A stretch of DNA of 64,000 bases. It comes from Arenicola marina. Lineage: Eukaryota; Annelida; Polychaeta; Arenicolidae. The position numbers were made by a program, and so were the translations under genes. The notes beneath the pieces are model-generated. The model was not told the origin of the DNA. It saw nothing but the letters and a program-made list of their open reading frames with translations, and did not search any database. The stretch is from the NCBI GenBank assembly GCA_964019135.1, contig OZ025256.1, positions 2,232,001 through 2,296,000 of the forward strand. The letters run 5' to 3'. Position 1 is the first letter of the stretch, and every line of letters begins with the position of its first letter. Below, piece after piece: positions 22,413 through 35,384 of the stretch.

Positions 22413-24535
22413 ATGATGGATACTGCGTTGTTACCATGTGTAAATGTGGCCTTAGCAACGGATGACCAACGTATTGTTACCATGTGTAAATGGGCCTTAG
22501 CAACGGATAAATACTGTGTTGCTACCATGTGTAAATACGGCCTTACCAACAGATGGGCACCACATTGTTACCATGTGTAAATGTGGCCTTACCAACAGAT
22601 GGGCACCACATTGTTACCATGTGTAAATGTGGCCTTACCAACAGATGGACACCACATTGTTACCATGTGTAAATACGGCCTTACCAACAGATGGGCACCA
22701 CATTGTTACTATGTGTAAATACGGCCTTACCAACAGATGGACACCACATTGTTACTATGTGTAAATACGGCCTTACCAACAGATGGACACCACATTGTTA
22801 CTATGTGTAAATACGGCCTTACCAAGGGAGGGATACAGTGCTTTCACTATTGCATTGTTACCATGTGTAAATACGGCCTTACCAACAGATGGACACCACA
22901 TTGTTACTATGTGTAAATACGGCCTTACCAACAGATGGACACCACATTGTTACTATGTGTAAATACGGCCTTACCAACAGATGGACACCACATTGTTACT
23001 ATGTGTAAATACGGCCTTACCAACAGATGGGCACCACATTGTTACCATGTGTAAATGTGGCCTTACCAACAGATGGACACCACATTGTTACCATGTGTAA
23101 ATACGGCCTTATCAACAGATGGGCACCACATTGTTACTATGTGTAAATACGGCCTTACCAACAGATGGACACCACATTGTTACTATGTGTAAATACGGCC
23201 TTACCAACAGATGGACACCACATTGTTACTATGTGTAAATACGGCCTTACCAACAGATGGACACCACATTGTTACCATGTGTAAATACGGCCTTACCAAC
23301 AGATGGGCACCACATTGTTACTATGTGTAAATACGGCCTTACCAACAGATGGACACCACATTGTTACTATGTGTAAATACGGCCTTACCAACAGATGGAC
23401 ACCACATTGTTACTATGTGTAAATACGGCCTTACCAACAGATGGACACCACATTGTTACTATGTGTAAATGCGGCCTTACCAACAGATGGACACCACATT
23501 GTTACTATGTGTAAATACGGCCTTACCAACAGATGGACACCACATTGTTACTATGTGTAAATACGGCCTTACCAACAGATGGACACCACATTGTTACTAT
23601 GTGTAAATACGGCCTTACCAAGGGAGGGATACAGTGCTTTCACTATTGCATTGTTACTATGTGTAAATACGGCCTTACCAAGGGAGGGATACAGTGCTTT
23701 CACTATTGCATTGTTACCATGTGTAAATACGGCCTTACCAACAGATGGACACCACATTGTTACCATGTGTAAATGTGGCCTTACCAACAGATGGACACCA
23801 CATTGTTACCATGTGTAAATACGGCCTTACCAACAGATGGACACCACATTTTTACTATGTGTAAATACGGCCTTACCAACAGATGGACACCACATTGTTA
23901 CTATGTGTAAATACGGCCTTACCAACAGATGGACACCACATTGTTACTATGTGTAAATGTGGCCTTACCAACAGATGGACACCACATTGTTACTATGTGT
24001 AAATACGGCCTTACCAAGGGAGGGATACAGTGCTTTCACTATTGCATTGTTACTATGTGTAAATACGGCCTTACCAACAGATGGACACCACATTGTTACT
24101 ATGTGTAAATGTGGCCTTACCCACAGATGGACACCACATTGTTACCATGTGTAAATGTGGCCTTACCAACAGATGGACACCACATTGTTACTATGTGTAA
24201 ATGTGGCCTTACCAACAGATGGACACCACATTGTTACCATGTGTAAATGTGGCCTTACCAACAGATGGGCACCACATTGTTACCATGTGTAAATGTGGCC
24301 TTACCAACAGATGGACACCACATTGTTACTATGTGTAAATACGGCCTTACCAACAGATGGACACCACATTGTTACTATGTGTAAATACGGCCTTACCAAC
24401 AGATGGACACCACATTGTTACTATGTGTAAATGTGGCCTTACCAACAGATGGACACCACATTGTTACTATGTGTAAATACGGCCTTACCAAGGGAGGGAT
24501 ACAGTGCTTTCACTATTGCATTGTTACTATGTGTA

Positions 24536-24866
24536 AAAATTCAATTCAATTTCAATTCTTTTATTTGGTCTACGACATGTAAATACACGCGTGTTGCCAT
24601 GCAACGAAAACGCAGAAAGAGAACATTTTACACACGTTGTTTCATGGCTACGTCGATAAATTTACCGACCACAAACAGTGCCGCAGGGTGCTCGCTTGAG
24701 AGCAGGTCATTTAAGCCTTTATGTCCCTCCCCACTAAAGGATAACCCCAACCCCATAATTTCGGTTTTAAGTATTTTTCTATGCTTAGAGAATTTTTCGC
24801 AATGCAACATAAAATGAATCTCATCTTCCACACACCCAGATGTACACTGTCTACATACACGTTAAA
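24536..24866 (-). mobile_element. 5'-truncated LINE, reverse transcriptase C-terminus
   Basis: Minus-strand insert of about 330 bp. It encodes the Cys/His block that follows the reverse transcriptase in many non-LTR retrotransposons (CRQC, then C-VEDEIHFMLHC, then KFSKHRKIL), about 70 residues downstream to a stop, then a tail of attgaa-type repeats. Satellite units resume directly on both sides. Short taaa-like repeats at the joints may be the target duplication. The copy is dead on arrival, lacking everything upstream. Confidence 0.75.
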
Positions 24867-26370
24867 TACGGCCTTACCAAGGGAGGGATACAGTGCTTTC
24901 ACTATTGCATTGTTACTATGTGTAAATACGGCCTTACCAACAGATGGACACCACATTGTTACTATGTGTAAATGTGGCCTTACCCACAGATGGACACCAC
25001 ATTGTTACCATGTGTAAATGTGGCCTTACCAACAGATGGACACCACATTGTTACTATGTGTAAATGTGGCCTTACCAACAGATGGACACCACATTGTTAC
25101 CATGTGTAAATGTGGCCTTACCAACAGATGGGCACCACATTGTTACCATGTGTAAATGTGGCCTTACCAACAGATGGACACCACATTGTTACTATGTGTA
25201 AATACGGCCTTACCAACAGATGGACACCACATTGTTACTATGTGTAAATACGGCCTTACCAACAGATGGACACCACATTGTTACTATGTGTAAATGTGGC
25301 CTTACCAACAGATGGACACCACATTGTTACTATGTGTAAATACGGCCTTACCAACAGATGGACACCACATTGTTACTATGTGTAAATACGGCCTTACCAA
25401 CAGATGGACACCACATTGTTACCATGTGTAAATACGGCCTTACCAACAGATGGACACCACATTGTTACTATGTGTAAATACGGCCTTACCAACAGATGGA
25501 CACCACATTGTTACTATGTGTAAATGTGGCCTTACCAACAGATGGACACCACATTGTTACTATGTGTAAATACGGCCTTACCAACAGATGGACACCACAT
25601 TGTTACCATGTGTAAATGTGGCCTTACCAACAGATGGACACCACATTGTTACCATGTGTAAATACGGCCTTACCAACAGATGGACACCACATTGTTACTA
25701 TGTGTAAATACGGCCTTACCAACAGATGGACACCACATTGTTACTATGTGTAAATACGGCCTTACCAACAGATGGACACCACATTGTTACCATGTGTAAA
25801 TGTGGCCTTACCAACAGATGGACACCACATTGTTACTATGTGTAAATACGGCCTTACCAACAGATGGACACCACATTGTTACTATGTGTAAATACGGCCT
25901 TACCAACAGATGGACACCACATTGTTACCATGTGTAAATACGGCCTTACCAACAGATGGACACCACATTGTTACTATGTGTAAATACGGCCTTACCAACA
26001 GATGGACACCACATTGTTACCATGTGTAAATACGGCCTTACCAACAGATGGACACCACATTGTTACTATGTGTAAATACGGCCTTACCAACAGATGGGCA
26101 CCACATTGTTACCATGTGTAAATACGGCCTTACCAACAGATGGGCACCACATTGTTACTATGTGTAAATACGGCCTTACCAACAGATGGACACCACATTG
26201 TTACTATGTGTAAATACGGCCTTACCAACAGATGGACACCACATTGTTACTATGTGTAAATACGGCCTTACCAACAGATGGACACCACATTGTTACTATA
26301 CCACATTGTTACTATACAGTGCTTTCACTATTGCATTGTTACCATGTGTAAATACGGTTTTACCAACGGA

Positions 26371-27771
26371 TGGACACTGTATATTGTGTTGCTGCTTTGA
26401 GATGACCTTCTTGCTGCAGTCATCAGCCACAATCACTGTGGAATCTGCCTCGAGCAGAATGAGGAATTATGTCCATGAGACTGAATATAATACTGAAGGA
26501 TTCCGACGACGATTATCGACCCACAGCGTTGGGCTGGCGAAAGATCCTTTACCCGGGAACAAGTGTTGGTTAAACTGCAGCCCCTCGGGGGGCACTGTCA
26601 CACAAATCTGGTGTGTGTGTGGGGGGGGGGGGGGTCTCTGGGGGTTCTCTGGGTGCTCGGATTGCCCCCTGATACCTGAGAGTGTGAACTTGTCCGATGA
26701 AAAAAATAACCCATTTGAGCGGACAAGTTGTGATGAGAAAGATACCCCTATAAAGTAGAGAGGATATGTCTGATGAAGGAGATACAACTGATATTTTAAA
26801 ACTTGCGAAATAGGGTGGGGGAGCGAGGATTCGGAAAGTGTGCGTCCATAGAGCGGGTGTATCCGGAAAAAAAACACTGCGAGCCGGTCTGCATGGAGCG
26901 GCGACACAGATCGGTCAATGGGGGGGGGGGAGGCTTTAAAGCCGAACCCTCCCAAACCCAGCATTGTATTAATACACCCCCCCCCCCGGGGACTGCAGCT
27001 GTGACGCTATTCATAACGCAGAAGAATCATCGAATTTAATGTTATCCAGTGGCCATTTGAGGAATTTAGGGGGGGGGGGGCGGGGTGGCGGGGGCGCAAC
27101 AGCAGCAGACCGGTGGAGGGGTGAGATACCGTTAGGTACCAGGGACGGACGCTGCAACGGGGAGGGGGTGCTGGTGAGGTTGGGCAGATAGAATTGTGAC
27201 TGTGTCCCCTGCGCCCCCTGCTTCAGAGAAAGGGGGGGGGAGGGACACGTGTCTTCTTCTTTTTTCACCTATTTTCCAGGGAAAGGGAGGTTCCCCCTGC
27301 CTGTGCCCTTCCCTCCCCCCCACCCCACCCCACCCCACCCAATAGTCGCCACTGTTTTCGGTAGATACGTACCCTAATGTGATTCACGCAGACTTCACCA
27401 TACATCCTAGCAGCCACGTGCCACGGACAGCCAGATTTCCCAAAACCACGTTTAAATCTCGTTAAATCTCGTCCCTTCTCCAAGCCTGGCCCCAGCAATT
27501 AGAGGAAGTTGTCTCCACCGGCCACGTGACTTAATCGCCGTGGCCTTTCCTCCAGCCACATGTGATGACACGTGGACGAACGGAATTAGCTCCAGCGTTG
27601 AGGCTTATCCACGTCAAGCCACGATAGCTTGGCACTCCCTCCACCCCCCACCCCACCCCCACTTCCCCCAAGCCCCCGCCCCCGCTCCTCACCCTCACCC
27701 ACCTCATCCAAGACATATGACACCGCTGGCGGGTGACGGGTGCACAGTTAAGACCCCGCGTAAGGAGTGCC
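26371..27771. other. Spacer with homopolymer runs, no gene seen
   Basis: Contains G runs near 26,620, 26,920, 27,070 and 27,230, a C run near 26,976-26,988 and a cccca-type patch near 27,315-27,340. The proline- and glycine-rich frames follow from these runs. Confidence 0.5.
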
Positions 27772-30343
27772 CAGGGGCAGCTTTCATGTAGCGGTCATAA
27801 GGCAGTCACAGCGCAGTTGACGACCGGGCACGGTCATAGCGCCAAATCTCGGTTTTATTTAGCGGTCATAGCCGCTTACACTTAGTAAATTGTTCATAGT
27901 GGCGGTCTTAACTTATGACAGCTACCCTCCAGTCTTAACGACGCTATGAACGGGCACGAGCCAGTTGTTAACATGTACAAGTGTGTATTAACTGGCATAT
28001 TGCAGGATCACGATGCAAGTAAAACGGTTATGCACATATTAGGACAAAAGTAAAAGTCAACAATGTATTTTAATAGTGTGACATTTAATGTAGAGTCATA
28101 GCCCAGCAACCAGAGCTATAGCCCGACGTCCGGAGCCATAGCCCGACGCCCGGAGTCTTACCCCGGCGCCCGGAGCCATATCCCGGCGCCCGGAGCCATA
28201 GCCCGGCGCCCTGAGCCATAGCCCGGCGCCCGCCGCCATAACCTGACGCCCGGAGCCATAGCCCGACGCCCGAAGCCTTACCCCGGCGCTCGGAGCCATA
28301 GCCCGGCGCCCGGAGCCATAGCCCGGCACCCGGAGCCATAGCCCGGCGCCCGGAGCCATAGTCCGGCGCCCGCCGCCATAACCTGACGCCCGGAGCCATA
28401 GCCCGACGCCCGGAGCCTCACCCCGGCGCCCGGAGCCATAGCCCGGCGCCCGGAGCCATAGCCCGGCGCCCGGAGCCATAGCCCGGCGCCCGGAGCCATA
28501 GCCCGGCGCCCTGAGCCATAGCCCGGCGCCCGCGGCCATAACCTGACGCCCGGAGCCATAGCCCGACGCCCGAAGCCTTACCCCGGCGCTCGGAGCCATA
28601 GCCCGGCGCCCGGAGCCATAGCCCGGCGCCCGGAGCCATAGTCCGGCGCCCGCCGCCATAACCTGACGCCCGGAGCCACAGCCCGACGCCCGGAGCCTTA
28701 CCCCGGCGCCCGGAGCCATAGCCCGGCGCCCGGAGCCATAGCCCGGCGCCCGGAGCCATAGCCCGGCGCCCGCCGCCATAGCCCGGCGCCCGCCGCCATA
28801 GCCCGACGCCCGAAGCCTCACCCCGGCGCCCGGAGCCATAGCCCGGCGCCCGGAGCCATAGCCCGGCGCCCGGAGCCATAGCCCGGCGCCCGGAGCCATA
28901 GCCCGGCGCCCTGAGCCATAGCCCGGCGCCCGCGGCCATAACCTGACGCCCGGAGCCATAGCCCGACGCCCGAAGCCTTACCCCGGCGCTCGGAGCCATA
29001 GCCCGGCGCCCGGAGCCATAGCCCGGCGCCCGGAGCCATAGTCCGGCGCCCGCCGCCATAACCTGACGCCCGGAGCCACAGCCCGACGCCCGGAGCCTTA
29101 CCCCGGCGCCCGGAGCCATAGCCCGGCGCCCGGAGCCATAGCCCGGCGCCCGGAGCCATAGCCCGGCGCCCGGAGCCATAGTCCGGCGCCCGCCGCCATA
29201 ACCTGACGCCCGGAGCCATAGCCCGACGCCCGGAGCCTTACCCCGGCGCCCGGAGCCATAGCCCGGCGCCCGGAGCCATAGCCCGCGCCGAAAGCCATTG
29301 CCCAGCGCCCGGAGCCTTACTATGGCGCGAGGAGCCTTACCCCGGCGCCCGGAGCCTTACACCGGGGACTGGAGCCATAGCCCCGGCGCCCGGAGCCTTA
29401 ATCCTGGGACCGGAGCTATACCCCGGACTCATATCCAGGAACGACAGCCCAGAGCCATAGCCCGGCGTTCAGAGCCATAGCCCGGAACCATAGCCCGGCG
29501 CCACATCCCGGAGTTATATCCCGAAACCATAGCCCGGAGCCATATCCTGGAGTTATATCCAGGAGCCATAGCCCGGATCCACATACCAGAGTTATATCCC
29601 GAAACCATAGCCCGGAGCCATATCCTGGAGTTATATCCAGGAGCCATAGCCCGGATCCACATCCCAGAGTTATATCCCGGAGCCATAGCCCAGAGCCACA
29701 TCCCGGAGTTATATCCCCGACTCATAACCCGGAGCCACAGCCCGGAGCCATAGGCCGGAGACGTAGCCTGGAGTTATATCCGGAGCCATAGCCCAGAGCC
29801 ATAGCCCGGAGCCGTAGCCATGGCCCAGCGCTCCAAGCCATATTCCGGCGTCCGAAGCCATAGCCCGACGACCGGAGCCATAGCTCGGAGTTATATCCTG
29901 GAGTCATAGCCTAGAGCCGTAGCCCGGAGGTATAGCCCGGAGCCATAGCCCGAAGCATAGCCCGGAGCCATAGGCCGGCGCCCAGAGCCATAGCCCGCGC
30001 TTGGAGCCATAGCCCAGCGCCTAGGTCTATAGTCGAGCTTCGGGAAGCGAGGGCGAGATCGCCAGAACCCGAGAGAAAGATCGCCAGTGGCAAAAAAATG
30101 CCACCATACTGGACTTGTATGCTGTAATTTTTTATACAGTGGGCGTTACGCAATTTCGAGAAAACACCCAGTTATGTCTAAAAATGGATGGTTCTCTCCG
30201 GTCTTAGTGTCGACCGGCAGCTTTTTTGCTTATGAAACGCGGTTAGTCTTAGTTCAAGACCCAGTCGTTAGTATGATCAATTTAGAGTCTTAGCGCTATG
30301 TCCGGTCATACGTTAAGACCATTCTTCATGAAATAGGCCCCAG
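27772..30343. mobile_element. Inverted-repeat element hosting a minisatellite
   Basis: The left edge (ccaggggcagctttcatgta, near 27,771) and the reverse complement of the right edge (cctggggcctatttcatgaa, from 30,343) are imperfect inverted repeats. Both continue with ggtcataag/ggtcttaac-type phrases. The layout fits a MITE or fold-back element within which a 20-bp minisatellite has expanded. The ends match only at about 70%, so limits are approximate. Confidence 0.45.
28100..30030. repeat. 20-bp minisatellite (cggagccatagcccggcgcc)
   Basis: About 96 units of 20 bp. From 28,100 to 29,300 units are regular and show a 400-bp higher-order repeat (20 units): the rare cgcggccata variant sits at 28,531 and again at 28,931 with matching neighbours. 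From 29,300 on, units decay into cggagttatatcc forms. The long minus-strand frames (up to 287 codons, GYGSGRRAMAPGA type) are a consequence of the repeat. Confidence 0.95.
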
Positions 30344-30455
30344 GACACATGGCCGGCAATCCGACCACCCCCGAGTGATGGCCTCTTCACGCCATGTGGA
30401 CATGGGACACCCGCAGCCAAGGAAACGGCGCAGGATGAAGATCCCAGCGTCACTG

Positions 30456-32495
30456 GTCTGTTCCACCCGCGGCACTGGTCTGTGCAACCTGCGGCACTGG
30501 TCTGTTCGACCTGTGGCACTGGTCTGTTTCACCTGTGGCACTGGTCTGTTGCACCCGCGGCACTGGTCTGCACCATCTGTGGCACTGGTCTGTTCCACCT
30601 GTGGCACTGGTCTGTTTCACCTGTGGAACTGGTGTGTTGCACCCGTGGCACTGGTCTGCACCATCTGTGGCACTGGTCTGTTACACCTGTGGCACTGGTC
30701 TGTTCCACCTGTGGCACTGTTCTGTTGCACCCGTGGCACTGGTCTGCACCATCTGTGGCACTGGTCTGCACCATCTGTGGCACTGGTCTGTTCCAACTGT
30801 GGCACTGGTCTGTTCCAACTGTGGCATTGGTCTGTTCCAACTGTGGCACTGGTCTGTTCCACATGTGGCACTGGTCTGTTCCACATTTGGCACTGGTCTG
30901 TTCCACCTGTGGCACTGATCTGTTACTTATGTGGCACTGGTCTGTTCCACATGTGGCACTGGTCTGTTCCACCAGTGGCACTGGTCTGTTCCACCTGTGG
31001 CACTGGTCTGTTCCACATGTGGCACTGGTCTGTTCCACCTGTGGCACTGGTCTGTTCCACCTGTGGCACTGGTCTGTTTAACATCGGGCACTGGTCTGTT
31101 CCACATGTGGCACTGGTCTGTTCCACATGTGGCACTGGTCTGTTCCACATGTGGCACTGGTCTGTTCCACCTGTGGCACTGGACTGTTCCACCTATGGCA
31201 CTGGTCTGTTCCACATGTGGCACTGGTCTGTTCCACCTGTGGCACTGGTCTGTTCCACCTGTGGCATTGGTCTGTTTAACATCGGGAACTGGTCTGTTCC
31301 ACATGTGGCACTGGTCTGTTCCACATGTGGCACTGGTCTGTTCCACATGTGGCACTGGTCTGCTACACATGTGGCACTGGTCTGCTACACCTGTGGCACT
31401 GGTCTGCCCCACCTTCTGGTACTGGTCTGTTCTATCTGTGGCACTGGTTTGTTCCACATGTGGCACTGGTCTGTTCCACATGTGGCACTGGTCTCTTCCT
31501 TATGTGGCACTGATCTGTTCCACATGTGGCACTGGTCTGTTCCACATGTGGCACTGGTCTGTTCCACATGTGGCACTGGTCTGTTCCACATGTGGCACTG
31601 GTCTGCTACACATGTGGCACTGGTCTGCTACACCTGTGGCACTGGTCTGCCCCACCTTCTGGTACTGGTCTGTTCTATCTGTGGCACTGGTCTGTTCCAC
31701 CTGTGGCACTGGTCTGTTCCACATGTGGCACTGGTCTGTTCCACCTGTGGCACTGGTCTGTTCCACATGTGGCACTGGTCTGTTCCACATGTGGCACTGG
31801 TCTCTTCCTTATGTGGCACTGATCTGTTCCACATGTGGCACTGGTCTGTTCCACATGTGGCACTGGTCTGTTCCACATGTGGCACTGGTCTGTTCCACAT
31901 GTGGCACTGGTCTGCTACACATGTGGCACTGGTCTGCTACACCTGTGGCACTGGTCTGCCCCACCTTCTGGTACTGGTCTGTTCTATCTGTGGCACTGGT
32001 TTGTTCCACATGTGGCACTGGTTTGTTCCACATGTGGCACTGGTCTGCTACACATGTGGCACTGGTCTGTTCCACCTGTGGCATTGATCTGTTCCACATG
32101 TGGCACTGGTCTGTTCCACATGTGGCACTGGTCTGTTCCACCTGTGGCATTGATCTGTTCCACATGTGGCACTGGTCTGTTCCACCTGTGGCATTGATCT
32201 GTTCCATATGTGGCACTGGTCTGTTCCACATGTGGCACTGGTCTGTTCCACATGTGGCACTGATCTGTTCCACATGTGGCACTGGTATGTTCCACATGTG
32301 GCACTGGACTGTTCCACCTGTGGCATTGATCTGTTCCATATGTGGCACTGGTCTGTTCCACATGTGGCACTGGTCTGTTCCACATGTGGCACTGATCTGT
32401 TCCACATGTGGCACTGGTCTGTTCCACATGTGGCACTGGTCGGCTACACATGTGGCACTGGTCTGTTCCACCTGTGGCACTGGTCTGTCCCCCGG
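30456..32495. repeat. 22-bp minisatellite (ctggtctgttccacatgtgg)
   Basis: About 93 units of 22 bp. Three units make 66 bp or 22 codons, which explains the 570- and 523-codon plus-strand frames and their minus-strand partners. Left units mostly carry ccacctgtgg, right units the perfect palindrome CCACATGTGG. A higher-order block holding the odd cccaccttctggtactgg unit appears near 31,408, 31,650 and 31,960. Confidence 0.95.
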
Positions 32496-33009
32496 TTCCT
32501 GAGCCATCGCTGCCTATAAAGGAAGCTGCACTTGGTGGTCGGCCAGCTCTCTTTGCACTAGATCGGTGGATGGACTGCGCTTTAGATGTGAAGAATGACA
32601 TCTCCGCACTGACAAGCTAAAAGGTCTGCTATAAAAATAACACTCATTACACAATGATTGATGATAGTGCCAAAGGCATGAGCATTGTCTTGTACCATTG
32701 TGGTATGTCCCAGCGCAGAGCTCAGGGACCAGACACGCACATTATGGGCTAACAAACAGCCATAGCCTCATCCCATTGCCATTTAAAACGGCCTTGGGGA
32801 CATATTACACTAGCCAAGCAATGCTTTGATAGAAGGATGAGTTTTTCAGGCCTTCCATTACATTGATGCGTCTGGTTCCCGACAAACGAGCTTTTCACAG
32901 CCTACGCAATCCCCAATATATATAATATTTTTTGTAGCCAGCATGCTGATAATTATGCAAGCCCACAACCTTTGATGCAGCGGGATAAATGTCCTTCAAG
33001 TACAAAAGC
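32496..33009. other. Spacer, no gene seen
   Basis: Starts with a cctataaagg TATA-like motif near 32,511. No coding region can be supported. Confidence 0.45.
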
Positions 33010-33420
33010 ACGTTCCCTCTGCTCTCCGCTTTCAGCGCGCTGCCCTCAGCTCTCCACACTCTGCTCTCAGATCTCAGTACCCTGCTCTCTGCTCTCAGCT
33101 CTCAGCACTCTGCTCTCAGCACCCTGCTCTCAGCTCCCATCTCTCAGCTCACATCTCTCAGCACTCTGATCTCAGCTTTCATCTCTCATCACTCTGCTTC
33201 CTGCTCTCAGCCCTCCGCACTCTGTTCTCAGCACTCTCATCTCTCTCATCTCTCTCATCTTAGCTCTCATCTCTCAGCATTCGGCTCTCAGCACTCTGCC
33301 CTCGGCTCTACGCACTCTGCTCTCTGCTCTCAGCACTGTTGGCAGCTCTCAGCACTCTGTTCTTTCTCAACTCTCAGTTCTCAGCCCTCTGCTCTCGACA
33401 CTCTGCTCTCAGCTCCCAAC
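33010..33420. repeat. CT-rich minisatellite (gctctcagc/actctgctctcag)
   Basis: Degenerate 7- to 22-bp units built from ctctgctctcag and ctctcagcac. Reads as Ser/Leu/His-rich frames by chance. Confidence 0.9.
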
Positions 33421-33527
33421 ACTTATAGGATGAGTGACACGGCCGGACCACAACAAGGCAGGGGCGGATCACTGTCGAAGTATAGTCAGAATATTAAATC
33501 ACGATAATGTTATTTATGAAACTATGG

Positions 33528-33935
33528 CTAAGATGTTGGGTCAAGAATGTCAGCGCCTAGCGTACGACAACTTATAGCCGGACCAATTCCCACTTATATC
33601 CAGACCCAGACTACCGTAGAACCGTAGACTACCGTACAACCGCCGTCGTATGTTGTCGTGTGCACGTGCAGGACCCCGACCGTTCGGCTAGTTTCAGAAA
33701 GGCCTTAGAGCGCACTGTCGGTTCTACGGTACTCCGGATCCCGGTCTCCTAGGGCCTGCAACTGCACACCGCATGAACACGCCACGGCGGTTCTACGGTA
33801 CTCGTGAGGTCGACCTGCCGGCTCCGCATTACAATGTGTTTAAATGATATAGCCAAAGCACATGTTGATGTTAGTTAGCAAATTTCTGAAATGTTGGGCC
33901 AAGAATATAGCCATCGACAACGTATAGTCGGAATA
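33528..33935. repeat. Fold-back built from block-B-type repeats
   Basis: The left arm (about 33,610-33,670, ccgtacaaccgccgtcgtatg) and right arm (about 33,735-33,800, cacggcggttctacggtact on the plus strand) are inverted copies at about 80%. Both relate to the cgtagaaccgccgttgcgt core of block B (near 1,720). Outside the arms, gatgttgggtcaagaat (33,532) and aatgttgggccaagaat (33,888) form a flanking direct repeat. Confidence 0.6.
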
Positions 33936-34105
33936 TTGTCGCTTTTTTGGTCGCTTTTGGTGCGCACGAGGCAAACACACTTTCCGGGACGATGAAGGAT
34001 GAATGCCCCATACTAATTAAGTACCCGAGCAAGGATTCAAACCCATGACCCGTTGATCTGTGGTCTACTACGCTATCCCCTACGACAGGTTCCACTATTA
34101 TGACA
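33936..34105 (-). mobile_element. tRNA-derived SINE
   Basis: On the minus strand, starting near 34,105: ggggatagcgtagtagacc (A-box-like), then gggtttgaatccttgctcgg (B box), then a body with ggggcattcatccttcatcg. The head differs from those at 16.6 and 52.6 kb, so it belongs to another SINE family. Confidence 0.65.
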
Positions 34106-35384
34106 AGGTTCGCTTTTCGAGAGACACAGAGGCTGAAATAATTCGGACACATTGAATGGTTTTCTGCAAGGCGCCGACTGGAATTTAAGATAACGCGAAA
34201 GGTAAAATCGGGCGAAGATGATGCAGACAGAAATACAAGAGAAAGGAACAAAGAGACGGGAGGAACTGCGACGACGAGACAAGAACCAAGCTGCAGAATG
34301 GCCCAAAAAAAGAAAAAAAAGGAGCAAAACCAAAGGCGGGCGATGGATAGTGATGAAAGCCCAGAGCGAGATGGCCGCCTCACACGGGCGAGCATTATTA
34401 ATAAAGACACGGGGCGGAGCTCCATGTTACTGGTGTTATTGGGGTGAAGGGGGTCATGGGCAGGTCGCGGGTCGGGGGTAGAGAAGGGGACGGGGGCATG
34501 GGGTGACGGGGGGGATGGGGGATGGGGGAATGGGGGGTTTATGACAGGAGGCGTGGTACCACTAATGACGCACGAGAGACATAGGTGGCTTCCACGGTGA
34601 CACGAGGCGCGGAGAGAATCTCGCGTGTGATCCCGTTTTTATGGCACGGGATGAAGGGGGGAGAGACTTTGGGAGAAGGTCACTTGCATTGCGGGGGCGG
34701 AGTGGCCGCCCGTGGGTCGATGGCGAATGGATGACGTAGGCAGAGAGAGGGGAGTGGCGAGAGGTGTGTGGGGGGGGGAGAGAGATAGAGACAGAGAACG
34801 GGAAATATGAATGGAGAAAGATAGATAGGAGAGAAAAAGAAAAAGAATAGATGGATAGCAAACGATGGAGATGGACGATGGAGAGAGAGAATAGATGGAT
34901 AAGGAAAGAAATATACTAACAATTTGGGGTACGGACACGGTACAAAGTGCATGGGAAAATGAACGCTTTCCACTCACGCAGAAAATGCGATCTTCAATTA
35001 AATTTAATTACTTTGTTGGCATTAACCAATATGTCGCAACTATTCATGTCACCAGCTTTATGTGATCGTCACATGCCTTTGACCCTGCAAAACTCCAATA
35101 CTTCCAATAGCAGTCCCGACAAAAATGGGGGACAGTTATTTTGTTTCTGCGTGCCTTCGGGTCAGAATTGACAAGGACGTCAGAATCGACAAAAAACACA
35201 GGTACGTACCGAGAAATAAATAAATCATATTTCTCGACAGTCTGCAATCTTGGCAAAAATGTCGCGACCTGTAGTCTGGCATTCAGACTAGACTTATAGA
35301 CTCCCGCACCTAAAGTTGACAATTGAGCAAACTGTCACGTGCGCTAGGACTTGTCCACCTGCGAACACACGTGTTGTATATTTC
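34106..35384. other. Spacer with purine-rich tracts, no gene seen
   Basis: GA-rich tracts occupy about 34,440-34,530 and 34,745-34,915 (gagagagaatagatggata type). The Ser/Leu/Pro-rich minus-strand frames are products of these tracts. Confidence 0.5.

Larger units (their letters stand above)
22060..26370. repeat. 46-bp satellite array (~80 units)
   Basis: Basic unit of 46 bp (tgtgtaaatacggccttacc, then aacagatggacaccacattg and ttacta). A 60-bp variant carries agggagggatacagtgcttt instead of the middle and occurs near 22,817, 23,617, 23,677, 24,007, 24,480 and 24,870. The first 500 bp are more diverged (tggatggatattgcattg forms), suggesting an old edge and a homogenised centre. A block with the rare ttacccacag variant recurs 863 bp apart (24,117 and 24,980). 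Two LINE tails interrupt the array. Confidence 0.95.

Noticed and set aside
22060-26370. Possible CRISPR-like array because of regular repeats
   Set aside because: Units are contiguous and homogenised, without unique spacers; the sequence is eukaryotic and no cas genes are present.
28096-29298. Gly/Arg/Ala-rich frames (APGYGSGRRAM)
   Set aside because: Direct translation of the 20-bp minisatellite, with the frame kept only because three units make 60 bp.
30375-32502. Cys/His/Trp-rich frames (CGTGLFHMWHWSV) that look like a metal-binding repeat protein
   Set aside because: The 22-bp unit tripled gives 22 codons; both strands are open, and the residue pattern simply follows the DNA repeat.
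32490-32601. Minus frame start MSFFTSKAQSIHRSSAKRAG at the minisatellite edge
   Set aside because: It runs directly into minisatellite translation, and no domain could be recognised.
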